From: Selenomonadaceae bacterium
Lineage (GTDB): Bacteria > Bacillota > Negativicutes > Selenomonadales > Selenomonadaceae
Direction of reading: 5' to 3'
DNA: 55,787 nucleotides
NCBI GenBank assembly: GCA_017428215.1
Contig: JAFRRH010000035.1
Location: forward strand, 1-55,787
Shown here: in pieces, positions 42,318 through 52,009 of the stretch
How the letters are laid out: the number at the start of each line of letters is the position of its first letter
How positions within the stretch are numbered: the stretch's first letter is position 1
The notes under the pieces: model-generated
Databases searched by the model: none
What the model was told of the DNA's origin: nothing
The model's input: only the letters and a program-made list of their open reading frames with translations
Made by a program: the position numbers and the translations under genes

Positions 42318-45242
42318 TTATTCCAATGCCTGTTTGACTTCGCCGAAAATTTCTGCGTTATCTTTAAGAACAGTTTCATTGCCGAAGACGCACAAGCAAT
42401 TTTGATTCATGCAGTCAACAACTAATTTCGATAAGGCGCGAATATCTTCCTGCCGCGCAGAGAGAATTTCATTGCGGGATTTTTGGCGGTCAGCGTAGGT
42501 GACATTTCTCAAGCAAAGGTCAGCGGCAATTTGTCCTTTAATCGACGGCGTTAAAGGCTTGTCAATCTTACTTAACGTGCCGATTACGTACTTATCCATT
42601 TCGCGGTTGCTAACGTCAAAGTTTTTAAGGAAATCCGCCGTCCCGTCGAAAGTTTCAAGCGTCTTAGCAAGATTAGGATCGCGATACGAGCCGAAGAATA
42701 AAGCTCCGTTGCGATTAAAACTTGAGAAAGCTCCATATGCGCCGCCCTGCACGCGAATTTTTGTCCAGAAGTATTCATAGCGCAAAATTGTTTCCAAAAC
42801 TTGCAATGCGCCCGTGTATTCGTGACCGAGTTCGATAAAGTTCGCACCCTTGCCGACGTATTGCACGCGGCTTTGAGAGTATAAGCCTTCGTTTTTCGGC
42901 TTGCACGGGAAAGAATAATGTTCACGCTTAAATTCGTCAATCGTCATGCTCTTCAACAGCTTGGACAAATGCGGCGTGAATTCTTTATAAAGTTCGTCGG
43001 GAGCCGTCACGCTGATAATCAATCCGTTGCGATTGACGAGGCGATTGTAAACGTCTTTTAAATCTGCAACCAGCTCATCAAATTTGTTATCGAAGTCGGC
43101 AAGCAAATCTTTTAAGAATTTGTTATACGGCAGATAAGCGGCGGCGTTATAAGCACCGGATTTAGTTTGATAAGAGACGAGTTGCGCAGAAATTATCGTC
43201 GGAGCCATGTTTTGCAAGTTCAATTCAAAGCCGATTTGGTCTTGCTCAATCAATTCGCGCAGACGTTTTTTGTTGGTGAAAATCGTTTCGTTAAAAATTT
43301 CGGCAAGAATATCCGACATTTCGACGAGTTTAGACTTGAGAGCTTTGACGTAAACTTTCAGGCGCGGCGCAAAGGAATGAGGTTTAGCATTTTCCGTATC
43401 AGCGCGGAGATTCATACCGAAGCCGCCGATATTCAAGTTAGTTAAAATTGCCAGTTCCTCGTAAGAATGTTTTTTAGTGTCGACATTGCCCAAAAGACTT
43501 GACAGTAAATAAGCGTGGAAAAGTTTATCCGGCGGAACTTTCAGCGCGTCGAAATAAAAAGTTAAATAAATTATTCCGTGTGTGTCAATGTTGCTGAATA
43601 AAATTTTCGTGCCGCTAAGGTCGCGGAATTGTAGCGGCAAATGTTCAGCCTCTTTTCGCAAATCTTCGCGTTCCAAAATCGGTATCGTCTTTAAAGCTTC
43701 GGGCGAATCTGGAGCTTGTTGACGGAGTTTTAACTTTTGCGTCGTCGAAATAATTTCTTCAACCTGCGCGGGCGTCAAGGTCGCTTTAATCTCGGCGAGC
43801 TTAGCGGCTTGAGCGTCGTCGCGTTTTTTAGCAAAAGTCTTATCGGGCGCAAGTGTCATCAAAACTTTGTGTGGATTGTCGAGGAAATATTTCTTAACAA
43901 TGTCCTCAAAATAATTTTCGTCAAGTCCGCGTTTAACCGCCGCGAGGTCGTCTTCGTAGCGCAGATAAGCATTGGGGTCGCCGCCATAAAGCCACGTTTT
44001 GAGCAGTCGCAAGCCGTAAATCAAACCTTTGGGTGCAAGTCCGAAGTCAGCCTCGCGAAGTTTAAATTCAAGCAAATTTATCGACGCTTGCAACAGAGTT
44101 TTATCAATTCCATTGTCAACGAGTTTTTGAAGTTCAGCCGTAAGCAGAGAATAAAATTTTTCAACACGATCAATTTCGGAGCCGGTTATCGTAATTGTAA
44201 AGGTCGGCTGGCGTAAATCGTCCTCAATTCCAGCGTCAACATCTTTACCCAAGCCCGAATCAATCAGAGCTTTACGGACAGGCGCGGCGGGACTGCTGAA
44301 CAATGCGTGCGTCAAAATTTCTAAGGCAAGATTTGTGCACGTGTCGAAAGTGTCACCTACGACTAAATTCAGCGACAGAAAACTTTTCTCCGTAGAATTT
44401 TCTTCCTCGCCAATCGGATAAACTTCAGCGACGCGCTTCATTTCAGTAAACGCGGGGTGGAAGTCTATCGCCGAATCAACTTCAATCTTATCAAACTTGG
44501 AAAGATATTCGCGGTCAAGATATTCCAACTGCTCGGCAATGTCCACGTCGCCATAAAGATAAATGTAACTATTCGACGGGTGATAAAATTTTTGGTGGAA
44601 GGCGATAAAATTTTCTTGCGTCAAAGTCGGAATAGCTTCCGGTTCGCCGCCCGATTGATAGCCGTAACAATTCTGCGGAAAAGTTTCGTGCAAAAGTTTA
44701 CTATCCAAAATGTCGTCGGGCGAGGAGAGTGCGCCTTTCATCTCGTTATAAACGACACCGCTATAAGTTAATGGCGCGTCGATATTTTCAATTTCGTAGT
44801 GCCAACCTTCCTGCATTAAAATTTCGGGCGTGGTGAGCATGTTGGGATTGAAAACCGCGTCGAGGTAAACGTCCTGCAAGTTGCGAAAATCTTTGGCATT
44901 GCGACTGGCAACCGGGTAAACAGTTTTATCGGGATAAGTCATCGCGTTTAAAAAAGTGTTCAGCGATCCTTTAACTAATTCGACAAACGGCTCTTTAAGC
45001 GGATATTTTTTGGAGCCGCACAAAACCGAATGTTCGACAATGTGCGCAACGCCCGTATCGTCTTTAGGCGGCGTGCGGAAGCCGATATAAAAAACTTTAT
45101 TGTCGTCGTCGCTGGCAACGTAAAAAAGTTTTGCACCGGTTTTAATGTGCTCGAACTCGTAAGTCTTCGCACCAATCTCTTCGACGTTAGAAAAATTTTT
45201 CAAGCAAAAGCCATTGAGTTTTTCGCCAATTTTTAAATTCAT
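42318..45242 (-). CDS. M16C insulinase-family peptidase (presequence-protease-like)
   Basis: A 974-residue zinc peptidase in the PreP/M16C group, with four M16 domains in one chain. The inverted zinc motif HIVEH (67-71) lies in GVAHIVEHSVLCGSKKYP, with the distal Glu in the following helix, and KGSLNTFLNAMTYPDKTVYP is characteristic. It probably degrades peptides in the cytoplasm. AAGGAGCGATTGT precedes the ATG. It has a consensus-like promoter and is first in an operon with dapA. Confidence 0.92.
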   Translation of the reverse strand: MNLKIGEKLNGFCLKNFSNVEEIGAKTYEFEHIKTGAKLFYVASDDDNKVFYIGFRTPPKDDTGVAHIVEHSVLCGSKKYPLKEPFVELVKGSLNTFLNAMTYPDKTVYPVASRNAKDFRNLQDVYLDAVFNPNMLTTPEILMQEGWHYEIENIDAPLTYSGVVYNEMKGALSSPDDILDSKLLHETFPQNCYGYQSGGEPEAIPTLTQENFIAFHQKFYHPSNSYIYLYGDVDIAEQLEYLDREYLSKFDKIEVDSAIDFHPAFTEMKRVAEVYPIGEEENSTEKSFLSLNLVVGDTFDTCTNLALEILTHALFSSPAAPVRKALIDSGLGKDVDAGIEDDLRQPTFTITITGSEIDRVEKFYSLLTAELQKLVDNGIDKTLLQASINLLEFKLREADFGLAPKGLIYGLRLLKTWLYGGDPNAYLRYEDDLAAVKRGLDENYFEDIVKKYFLDNPHKVLMTLAPDKTFAKKRDDAQAAKLAEIKATLTPAQVEEIISTTQKLKLRQQAPDSPEALKTIPILEREDLRKEAEHLPLQFRDLSGTKILFSNIDTHGIIYLTFYFDALKVPPDKLFHAYLLSSLLGNVDTKKHSYEELAILTNLNIGGFGMNLRADTENAKPHSFAPRLKVYVKALKSKLVEMSDILAEIFNETIFTNKKRLRELIEQDQIGFELNLQNMAPTIISAQLVSYQTKSGAYNAAAYLPYNKFLKDLLADFDNKFDELVADLKDVYNRLVNRNGLIISVTAPDELYKEFTPHLSKLLKSMTIDEFKREHYSFPCKPKNEGLYSQSRVQYVGKGANFIELGHEYTGALQVLETILRYEYFWTKIRVQGGAYGAFSSFNRNGALFFGSYRDPNLAKTLETFDGTADFLKNFDVSNREMDKYVIGTLSKIDKPLTPSIKGQIAADLCLRNVTYADRQKSRNEILSARQEDIRALSKLVVDCMNQNCLCVFGNETVLKDNAEIFGEVKQALE

Positions 45243-45286
45243 ACAATCGCTCCTTAAAAATAAATTTCCTTTATGTGTTGGAAAAT

Positions 45287-45315
45287 ATTTTATTCGTTTA
45301 ACTTTACGCCGTCAA
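45287..45315 (-). promoter_or_regulatory. Promoter of the M16 peptidase-dapA operon
   Basis: Minus strand: TTGACG (45310-45315), 17-bp spacer, TAAAAT (45287-45292). Confidence 0.75.
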
Positions 45316-45384
45316 CTAAAAATCAGATTATAAGTTTGGCTAATATCCTATTGACATTAAGATTGCCGTTTAACATAAATTATT

Positions 45385-47277
45385 TTAGCCTTTAGGTTGG
45401 ATTTTTCCGCTCTGATATGCCTGTAAAAGTTTATGTAAGCCGACAATTTCCTCGCGAATTCCTTTTCCGTGATCCGTGTCGCCTATCGTCATTCGTTTTG
45501 ATAAAATTTCTACCGTTTCTGCTGTCGATTCAATGTCTTTATTTTCAGCAAGCGCAAGTTTCACGTCCGCAATTTTCTGATGTCGCAAAAGTCTCAAGCC
45601 GCGCGAATTCGACACCAATGTATAACCCGATATGCCCGTTTTCTCGTGATATGGCGTGCTAAATCCGCCGTCAATTACTAAAGCCTTACCGCCCGCCTTA
45701 ATCGGAGTTTCGCCCTTGCGCACACGAACCGGCACATGTCCGTTTATAATGTGTCCGCTCGAATCTAGCCCAAATTCAGCCAATATTTTATCGCAAATCG
45801 TCTCATCATCAATCAAATTGTAATACGGGTCGGCTGGCTCGCGCTGAATCTCTTTATCGTCGATGAATGCTCGCTCAAATGTCCTAAATTCCCTTCCCGC
45901 TATCGGCGAAAGCAATCCGCACCATAAAAAATACATAAAATCTAAATCTTCTTGCCGTTTTTCGTAGTAAGCTCGCCGTGCTCGCCCGTCCACATAATCA
46001 AAATAATTTTTACCGCTATAATTCTCACCGTCGAAAATAATTTCCTTAAACGAACCGTCATCATTAAGCGGAACATTTGCATGGAACAATAAATTCCCGT
46101 TGTGACAGGTGTAGACGCCGCCCTTTTTATATAAATAATCAACGTGCTTTTGAAGATTTGCGCTCTCTAAAAAATTTTCGCGCAGATTTTCAATTATTTT
46201 TTGCTCGTCTTCTGTCAATTCGCAAGGATTTTCGCGATTAACCGTTGGAAATGTGCCATTAACTTTATAAATCTGCTCGCCGATTGAAATTGTGCCGTCG
46301 TTGAAATTAATTTTGTCCAAAAGCAAGCGATTATCCATTTTAAAATCGGGATTTCGGCGAATTAATTGCCCTTCAAGCTTAAACATAATCATTAAACTCG
46401 CAAGTTCAGCCGCACGCAAGGGATTTTCTTCCGGATAAAGATTAGCTGCAAAAATTGTTAGCGGACGAAGACTTATACCGTAGCCGCGCTCCAAAACGTC
46501 AGTGTTTTCATAGTGCAACGAATTCTTAACTACTGCCGCGATACAAACTTCACTGCCGAGAGCCGCACCCATCCATAAAACATCGTGATTGCCCCATTGT
46601 ATGTCGACTTCTTCAGGATAATTCATCAGCAAATTCAAAATTGCGTCCGGTCTGTTTCCTCTGTCAAAAAAATCTCCGACTAAATGCAAGCGGTGTATCG
46701 CCAAACGTTTTATCAACGCGGAAATTGCATGAATAAAATCTTCGCCGCTATTTATTTCGACGATTGAGCTTAAAAGTTTCTCGTAATAAATTTTTTGAGC
46801 CTCATCTGCCGTTGGGTGTGTGTTTAACAGCTCCAAAATTACCGTTTCATAGCTATTCGGGATTAAATCGCGCATTTTAAACGACGGATATTTATAACTC
46901 ATGAATTTTGCCAATTTTACCAGCCGTGCCAGATTTATTCGGTACCAAGAGGGCGTATCGCGCCGCTGAGATTTAATTTGTGCTATTTTTTCTTTAGGAT
47001 AGTAAATCAGCGTGCAAAATTCTGCAATTTCTTCGTCGCCAAGCAAATTTCCAAAGACATAATCCACTTTTTCCCGAATTACTCCTGAACAATTATTGAT
47101 TATGTGCAGAAATAAATCGTACTCGCCGTGCAAATCGCTCATGAAATGTTCCGTGCCTTTTGGAAGATACAGCCGCGATTGCAAATAAATTAGCTTTTCA
47201 TAGATTGATTCTTTAGTCGGATATTTTTCAGATAGTATTCTCATCAAACTGGCTTCAAAGTCATAATCGTTAGTCAT
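45385..47277 (-). CDS. fbp: Fructose-1,6-bisphosphatase, class III
   Basis: A 630-residue metallophosphatase (calcineurin-like fold) found mainly in Firmicutes. SDLHGEYDLF (about 47-56), VGDFFDRGNRPD, WGNHDVLWMGA and the late INGHVPVRV blocks give the metal site. It catalyses the irreversible gluconeogenic step. The ATG follows GAGGAG. Normal length (about 640). Confidence 0.95.
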   Translation of the reverse strand: MTNDYDFEASLMRILSEKYPTKESIYEKLIYLQSRLYLPKGTEHFMSDLHGEYDLFLHIINNCSGVIREKVDYVFGNLLGDEEIAEFCTLIYYPKEKIAQIKSQRRDTPSWYRINLARLVKLAKFMSYKYPSFKMRDLIPNSYETVILELLNTHPTADEAQKIYYEKLLSSIVEINSGEDFIHAISALIKRLAIHRLHLVGDFFDRGNRPDAILNLLMNYPEEVDIQWGNHDVLWMGAALGSEVCIAAVVKNSLHYENTDVLERGYGISLRPLTIFAANLYPEENPLRAAELASLMIMFKLEGQLIRRNPDFKMDNRLLLDKINFNDGTISIGEQIYKVNGTFPTVNRENPCELTEDEQKIIENLRENFLESANLQKHVDYLYKKGGVYTCHNGNLLFHANVPLNDDGSFKEIIFDGENYSGKNYFDYVDGRARRAYYEKRQEDLDFMYFLWCGLLSPIAGREFRTFERAFIDDKEIQREPADPYYNLIDDETICDKILAEFGLDSSGHIINGHVPVRVRKGETPIKAGGKALVIDGGFSTPYHEKTGISGYTLVSNSRGLRLLRHQKIADVKLALAENKDIESTAETVEILSKRMTIGDTDHGKGIREEIVGLHKLLQAYQSGKIQPKG

Positions 47278-47297
47278 AAAATCAACTCCTCAAATTA

Positions 47298-47326
47298 AGT
47301 TTAGCAAAAATCTTAGCTTAAAGCAA
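47298..47326 (-). promoter_or_regulatory. Promoter of fbp
   Basis: Minus strand: TTGCTT (47321-47326), 17-bp spacer, TAAACT (47298-47303). Confidence 0.6.
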
Positions 47327-47346
47327 CGAAATTTCTTTAGACTAAA

Positions 47347-47375
47347 TTGATTTTTTTTTAAGTTTGTGCTTTAAT
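47347..47375 (+). promoter_or_regulatory. Promoter of the RTX metalloprotease gene, with a T run
   Basis: TTGATT (47347-47352), 17-bp spacer, TTTAAT (47370-47375) with an extended TGC before the -10. A T9 run (47351-47359) crosses the -35 end and the spacer, so slippage would change the spacing. Confidence 0.65.
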
Positions 47376-47422
47376 GATAAAAAGTATTATGGAACGGTTT
47401 ATTTATCAAAGGATTGGTTTTT

Positions 47423-50400
47423 ATGACAGCGCAAGATGTTATTAAAGCATTTGTGGCTAAGCTTGCCAGTCACGGCTACTCTTATTCCGATTCCGTCGGA
47501 ACGAGTATGCTTGATTCGGCTGTTCGTGCCTCGTCGCGTTTTTCTTCCATTCAAGACGTTATCAACGCTATGAAAGCCGACCAGATTGCGGCGGAGAAAG
47601 AAGCCGTCCAATTAGTTCTCGGCTCTGATTACGCTGGAAAAACGCTTGCCGAAATCGACGAAAGCATTTTAAAGGCAAGTGCTAAAAACTACGACGGCGA
47701 ACAAGTAAGCAACGCTTACCTTAACGAGTGGAATGATAATCGCACAACAGTAGAAGCGGTTATCAAAGAACGTAAAGCTTATATCTTCCTCGAAAAATAC
47801 TGCGGAATTCAACTGGCGAAAAAATATTGGTTTACGGAAAGCGGCGGTGTAACTTCTTGGACTGGTGACACTACAGGCAATGTCGACACCGGCGCAATCA
47901 CGGGTTCAGACGCTAATATTACTTTACATTCCGGCGACACCGATTATTACGGCAATACTATCAATTTGAGCGCGCTTGCCACCAAATACGGTCTCACTCT
48001 CGAAGAGGATGGCTCGTTAATTATCGGCACGGGCACGGAAAAAACGGATCGTAGTGTTGTACCCGAAACTTTTATCAACACTTATACGGTTTCCACGACC
48101 GCCGCGCAAAAAATTATAACCGATAATCGCGACTGGGTTGTTAAAGCTACTGACGCTGACAACACCATAACTTCAGGCGGCGCAGATTCTATTAACGCTG
48201 GCGCAGGTAATGACATCATCACTGTTAACGGCGACGGCGCAACTGTTACTTCTGGTGAAGGCTCTGATAATATCGAAATTTCCGCGCAGGTTCGGGACGT
48301 TGCGATAAGTGACCTCACAGCCGAAGATACTATGACAATCAACGGCTCCTTTGAAATCGGCGCGGCGAAAATTGAAGATATGATGCTCATCATCACCGAC
48401 AAGACCGGTAAACGCAAACTTAGACTTGGTGACTTCACTAACGCCACGATCGGTAAACTTAAAATTGACGGCGCAAGTATGACAATCGGGCAATGGTTGA
48501 CAAATTCTGGTATCAACCTCAACAATCTTGAAACAACTACTTATGCCGCAAGCGTCGGAGTTGGCAGTTCAAATGCTCAAGCTCCAGACAACGCAGAAGA
48601 TAATGACGGCGGCAGGACAGCTATCGACCCCGAATATACGCCAACGCCTCTGCCCGAATCAGTTAAAACTACTGAACCGACTTTGACAGAACCAAGCCAC
48701 TCTTCTAACACAAACGGCAATTCTCCCGTTACAGTTAATCTTGCTAATGTAAACACGAGCACGGCGGGTAATGTAGAAATCGACGGGCAAGTTGTCGGCA
48801 CAACGTCCAGTACTTATCCCGGCGCGACGACCTTCACGCGCAACGGCTTGACAATTCATCTGCTTGGCACCTCAAGTTCTACAAGCGGCAGTCCAACCGA
48901 TAATGGGCAATCTCTAATCACGCCGCTAACTTTAAACGATCTCACCGATGACCAAAAGGCGATTATCGCTGGGCTGTTCAAATGGTGGGGTGCTGAAACT
49001 ATTAACCTTAATGAAGACAGCTACGGTATTGGTTTCAATTCCGATACCACTATGTGCAAAGATATTGGGCTGTATTTTTACGACGGGCAAGGAAAAAGTA
49101 ACACGCTGGCAACTGTTTGGAATTGGCAACGAACATACACTGACGGCACCGGCGACGGTTTCGCTTATCAATTAATGCTCAACGTCAATATGGATTATTA
49201 TAAAAATCTCGCCGCTGACGACATGGATGGCACTACTAGCTCGGCGGGGGCAGGTTTCCTTGATCGTACACTCTCTCACGAAATGAACCATGCCATTCTG
49301 GCAAGCAATGTTAATTTCTTTGGCTCTTTGCCTAAATTTATTAAGGAAGGTATCGCCGAACTCACTCACGGCATTGTCGACGAGCGCACCTCCACAATTT
49401 TTAAAATTGCTTACGACGCCGAAGAACTCGCCGCCAGTCTTGACATTAGCAACACTGATACCGGCACTCAAGAGAAAGGCGACGGTTATGCGGGCGGAGT
49501 TATGTTCTATCGCTACTTAGCTAAACAAGCCGCACTCCAGACGCTTAATCTTCCTGCATTCGGCGAAATCACTGCGACCGTTAATTTAAGTGGCAATGGA
49601 ACTTATTACATTACGGGAAACTCAACCTCTGAAACCGCGCAGATTTCTAATACGGGCGCAATTAAGCTCGGAACCGTTCAAGACGGCGTTTACACTGTAG
49701 AAAATTCTGGCGTCCACCAAGTGATTAACGGCTCTGCCAATATTAAAATTGTCGGCTTAACTTCAAACGATACTTACAACGGCACCAGCGGCGCAGATAC
49801 TGTTGAGACTGCTGAAGGCTCCAACATTATCACGGGCGCGGGCAATGATACGATTTATCAATACAGTAACAGTAACGGCGGCAATGCTTATCACTTTAGC
49901 GGCTATTTCGGCGATGATTCTATTCGTGGATTTATGAGCAACGACACGATTCACATTGCAAACGGTTACACGACGGAATTCGCCAATAATGTTTTGACAG
50001 TTAAGAAAGATAATGGCGTAAAAGGTACGATTAAAATCAGCGGCAGTTTCGACGCGACAAAAAATATTGTGGCAGATTTAGAAGAGGAAGTCACTGTAAG
50101 TGAATTTGACGTTACACGGATTGGGCAAGAAGTTCAACTTACCGACGACGCGGATACTATTTATATTGACGCCTCAAAATTTACGCAAGGCGGCAATGTT
50201 ACGCTCGAAAATTCATTTGGAGCGGCAGACAAAATTATCGTTTATTGGAATGATAAACAAACAGTCCTTAGTAACTTCCAATTAAATCTTGACAACGCTC
50301 TCAATATCGGTGGCACTTACAATAACAGCGAATTTAGTATCCAAATCAACGGCGGAGGCTTTACTTCGACGGTGTGGACTGATATTGTCAATTACTCGAC

Positions 50401-52009
50401 AACGCGCACCGTAACTAAAAAAGGTGTAACCACTGACAGCAACAGCTCCATTATTCTTGACGGCAAGAGCGAAGAATCTTCCTTCACGCTCACGGGCATT
50501 GATTCTATTAACGGAATTGAAGTTAACGATCAAATTGTCACCGTTTCAACGAGCAACATCAACAACAGCACCAAAACCGTTACGCTCAATGGTAACTTTA
50601 CTTTAGCTGTCACGGGCGATAACGTCGCAGAATATTTCAATGCCCTTGAACTCGACGCGGTTAACAACAAAGTCACTTATCAGAGTGCGGGCTATGGTGT
50701 CGGTTATTATGTTGAAAATAACCAAATTTCCTACAACGTGACGGCAACTGGTGGAAATACTCTTCTTGAAATCAGCGGTGTTGACTGCACGCAAATTGAT
50801 GACAATTTTATTAATAACTCCAGCGTCAATTTGGACAGCAAATATATTAAGGGCGACAAGGTCGAAGTCCTCAACAACGCCGGCGTTTTTACGTTTAATT
50901 TAATGGGCGATTGGAGCAGCAAGATGTTCAGCGGTTCCACGCAAAGTGAGTCAATCAACATAAACAGCGACGGCTTAACGCTTGCGGGAATGTCGGGCAA
51001 AGATACAGTTAGCGGCTCCATTTCTACGACTAAATTTATAATAGGCGATGAGTACACTAAAACAATCAGCGGCAACGACGTTGTATTGACATTTGGCGAG
51101 AATTCCTTGACACTCAAAGAAGCGGCGAATTTAGATACGTTGACAATCGACGGCTCGACAGTTGGAATTTATTTCGATATTGAAGACGGCAAGTTCCTAA
51201 TTAAAACAGCCGACGTTTTACAGGCGTTGGCAAGTTACAGTACGAATCACACTACCGCAGGCAAGACGTTCAAGTTTACTAACAATATCGCCATGCCCGA
51301 CAACTTTACGATTAGCAATTTCAGCGGCACGCTTGACGGCGATAATCACCTCATCACGAACGTTAAAACTAATCCGTTTGGTAGCGGCACGATTAAAAAT
51401 CTCTACTATCACGGCACGGCAGAAATCAGCGGCGCGACGAGAGTTTACACGCTCAATTTGCCGAGTGGAGTAACAGCTACTACGACAGCGACGCCTATTA
51501 ATTTTAACGACGTTGATTATTATGAGACTGGTACGACATTCGAGTTGAGCGGGCACTTTGCAAACATGAGCGTTAACAATGTCACGTTGACTAAGCTTGA
51601 TAAGGATAAATATAGTTACACATTGGGCGTAGCTGATGCGGAAGTCACTACAACGGCTTATGCGGCAGAGTTTATAGCTAACGGCACGGCGTGGGATTAT
51701 TACGATAATGGCTACTTGCAATTCACGGTTGACGGCTTAGTTAAGGCTCCGACAGTCGATATGGTAAGCGGTGACGTTTTGACTTTGACTAAGGATTATT
51801 TAACAACGGAAGAGGTGACGCTTACCAACGCGACGGGTGAATCTTATCAACTTGCGCTTAACTCTAACGTTCCGACTTCAGGCGTTGAGACTGCCGGTTC
51901 TTTTACCAAATCCAAGAATGGTACTGCCACTTATAAGACAACTTCCGTCAGCGATTACTATACGCTTAACGGCAAGAAGATAACGTATACGGCGGCGACT
52001 GGCGACTAA
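47423..52009 (+). CDS. RTX-associated zinc metalloprotease (flagellinolysin-like domain), frameshifted 5' part
   Basis: 1528 residues from the ATG at 47423 (AAGGA upstream). About 150 helical N-terminal residues are followed by an RTX-like stretch (about 245-290), a Thr/Ser-rich linker (about 385-440) and a peptidase domain (about 490-710). HEMNH (619-623) followed by Glu642 gives HEXXH-X18-E, the gluzincin spacing, within FIKEGIAELTHG. The domain resembles flagellinolysin-type peptidases but without flagellin ends. Later regions alternate RTX blocks and 80-residue beta modules shared with the 1664-aa RTX protein. The frame ends at TAA 52007-52009, caused by a 7-bp tandem duplication; the rest of the gene continues in another frame to 53843. 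The catalytic part stays intact. Confidence 0.8.
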   Translation: MTAQDVIKAFVAKLASHGYSYSDSVGTSMLDSAVRASSRFSSIQDVINAMKADQIAAEKEAVQLVLGSDYAGKTLAEIDESILKASAKNYDGEQVSNAYLNEWNDNRTTVEAVIKERKAYIFLEKYCGIQLAKKYWFTESGGVTSWTGDTTGNVDTGAITGSDANITLHSGDTDYYGNTINLSALATKYGLTLEEDGSLIIGTGTEKTDRSVVPETFINTYTVSTTAAQKIITDNRDWVVKATDADNTITSGGADSINAGAGNDIITVNGDGATVTSGEGSDNIEISAQVRDVAISDLTAEDTMTINGSFEIGAAKIEDMMLIITDKTGKRKLRLGDFTNATIGKLKIDGASMTIGQWLTNSGINLNNLETTTYAASVGVGSSNAQAPDNAEDNDGGRTAIDPEYTPTPLPESVKTTEPTLTEPSHSSNTNGNSPVTVNLANVNTSTAGNVEIDGQVVGTTSSTYPGATTFTRNGLTIHLLGTSSSTSGSPTDNGQSLITPLTLNDLTDDQKAIIAGLFKWWGAETINLNEDSYGIGFNSDTTMCKDIGLYFYDGQGKSNTLATVWNWQRTYTDGTGDGFAYQLMLNVNMDYYKNLAADDMDGTTSSAGAGFLDRTLSHEMNHAILASNVNFFGSLPKFIKEGIAELTHGIVDERTSTIFKIAYDAEELAASLDISNTDTGTQEKGDGYAGGVMFYRYLAKQAALQTLNLPAFGEITATVNLSGNGTYYITGNSTSETAQISNTGAIKLGTVQDGVYTVENSGVHQVINGSANIKIVGLTSNDTYNGTSGADTVETAEGSNIITGAGNDTIYQYSNSNGGNAYHFSGYFGDDSIRGFMSNDTIHIANGYTTEFANNVLTVKKDNGVKGTIKISGSFDATKNIVADLEEEVTVSEFDVTRIGQEVQLTDDADTIYIDASKFTQGGNVTLENSFGAADKIIVYWNDKQTVLSNFQLNLDNALNIGGTYNNSEFSIQINGGGFTSTVWTDIVNYSTTRTVTKKGVTTDSNSSIILDGKSEESSFTLTGIDSINGIEVNDQIVTVSTSNINNSTKTVTLNGNFTLAVTGDNVAEYFNALELDAVNNKVTYQSAGYGVGYYVENNQISYNVTATGGNTLLEISGVDCTQIDDNFINNSSVNLDSKYIKGDKVEVLNNAGVFTFNLMGDWSSKMFSGSTQSESININSDGLTLAGMSGKDTVSGSISTTKFIIGDEYTKTISGNDVVLTFGENSLTLKEAANLDTLTIDGSTVGIYFDIEDGKFLIKTADVLQALASYSTNHTTAGKTFKFTNNIAMPDNFTISNFSGTLDGDNHLITNVKTNPFGSGTIKNLYYHGTAEISGATRVYTLNLPSGVTATTTATPINFNDVDYYETGTTFELSGHFANMSVNNVTLTKLDKDKYSYTLGVADAEVTTTAYAAEFIANGTAWDYYDNGYLQFTVDGLVKAPTVDMVSGDVLTLTKDYLTTEEVTLTNATGESYQLALNSNVPTSGVETAGSFTKSKNGTATYKTTSVSDYYTLNGKKITYTAATGD
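51995..52008 (+). repeat. 7-bp tandem duplication causing a frameshift
   Basis: GCGACTG (51995-52001) is followed by GCGACTA (52002-52008). Removing one copy joins ..ITYTAAT to KIANLKSNATLKAVKAGISV, which fits the module pattern ITYTE.ATKTLFTVKGVKS..GISV in the 1664-aa RTX protein. Confidence 0.9.
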
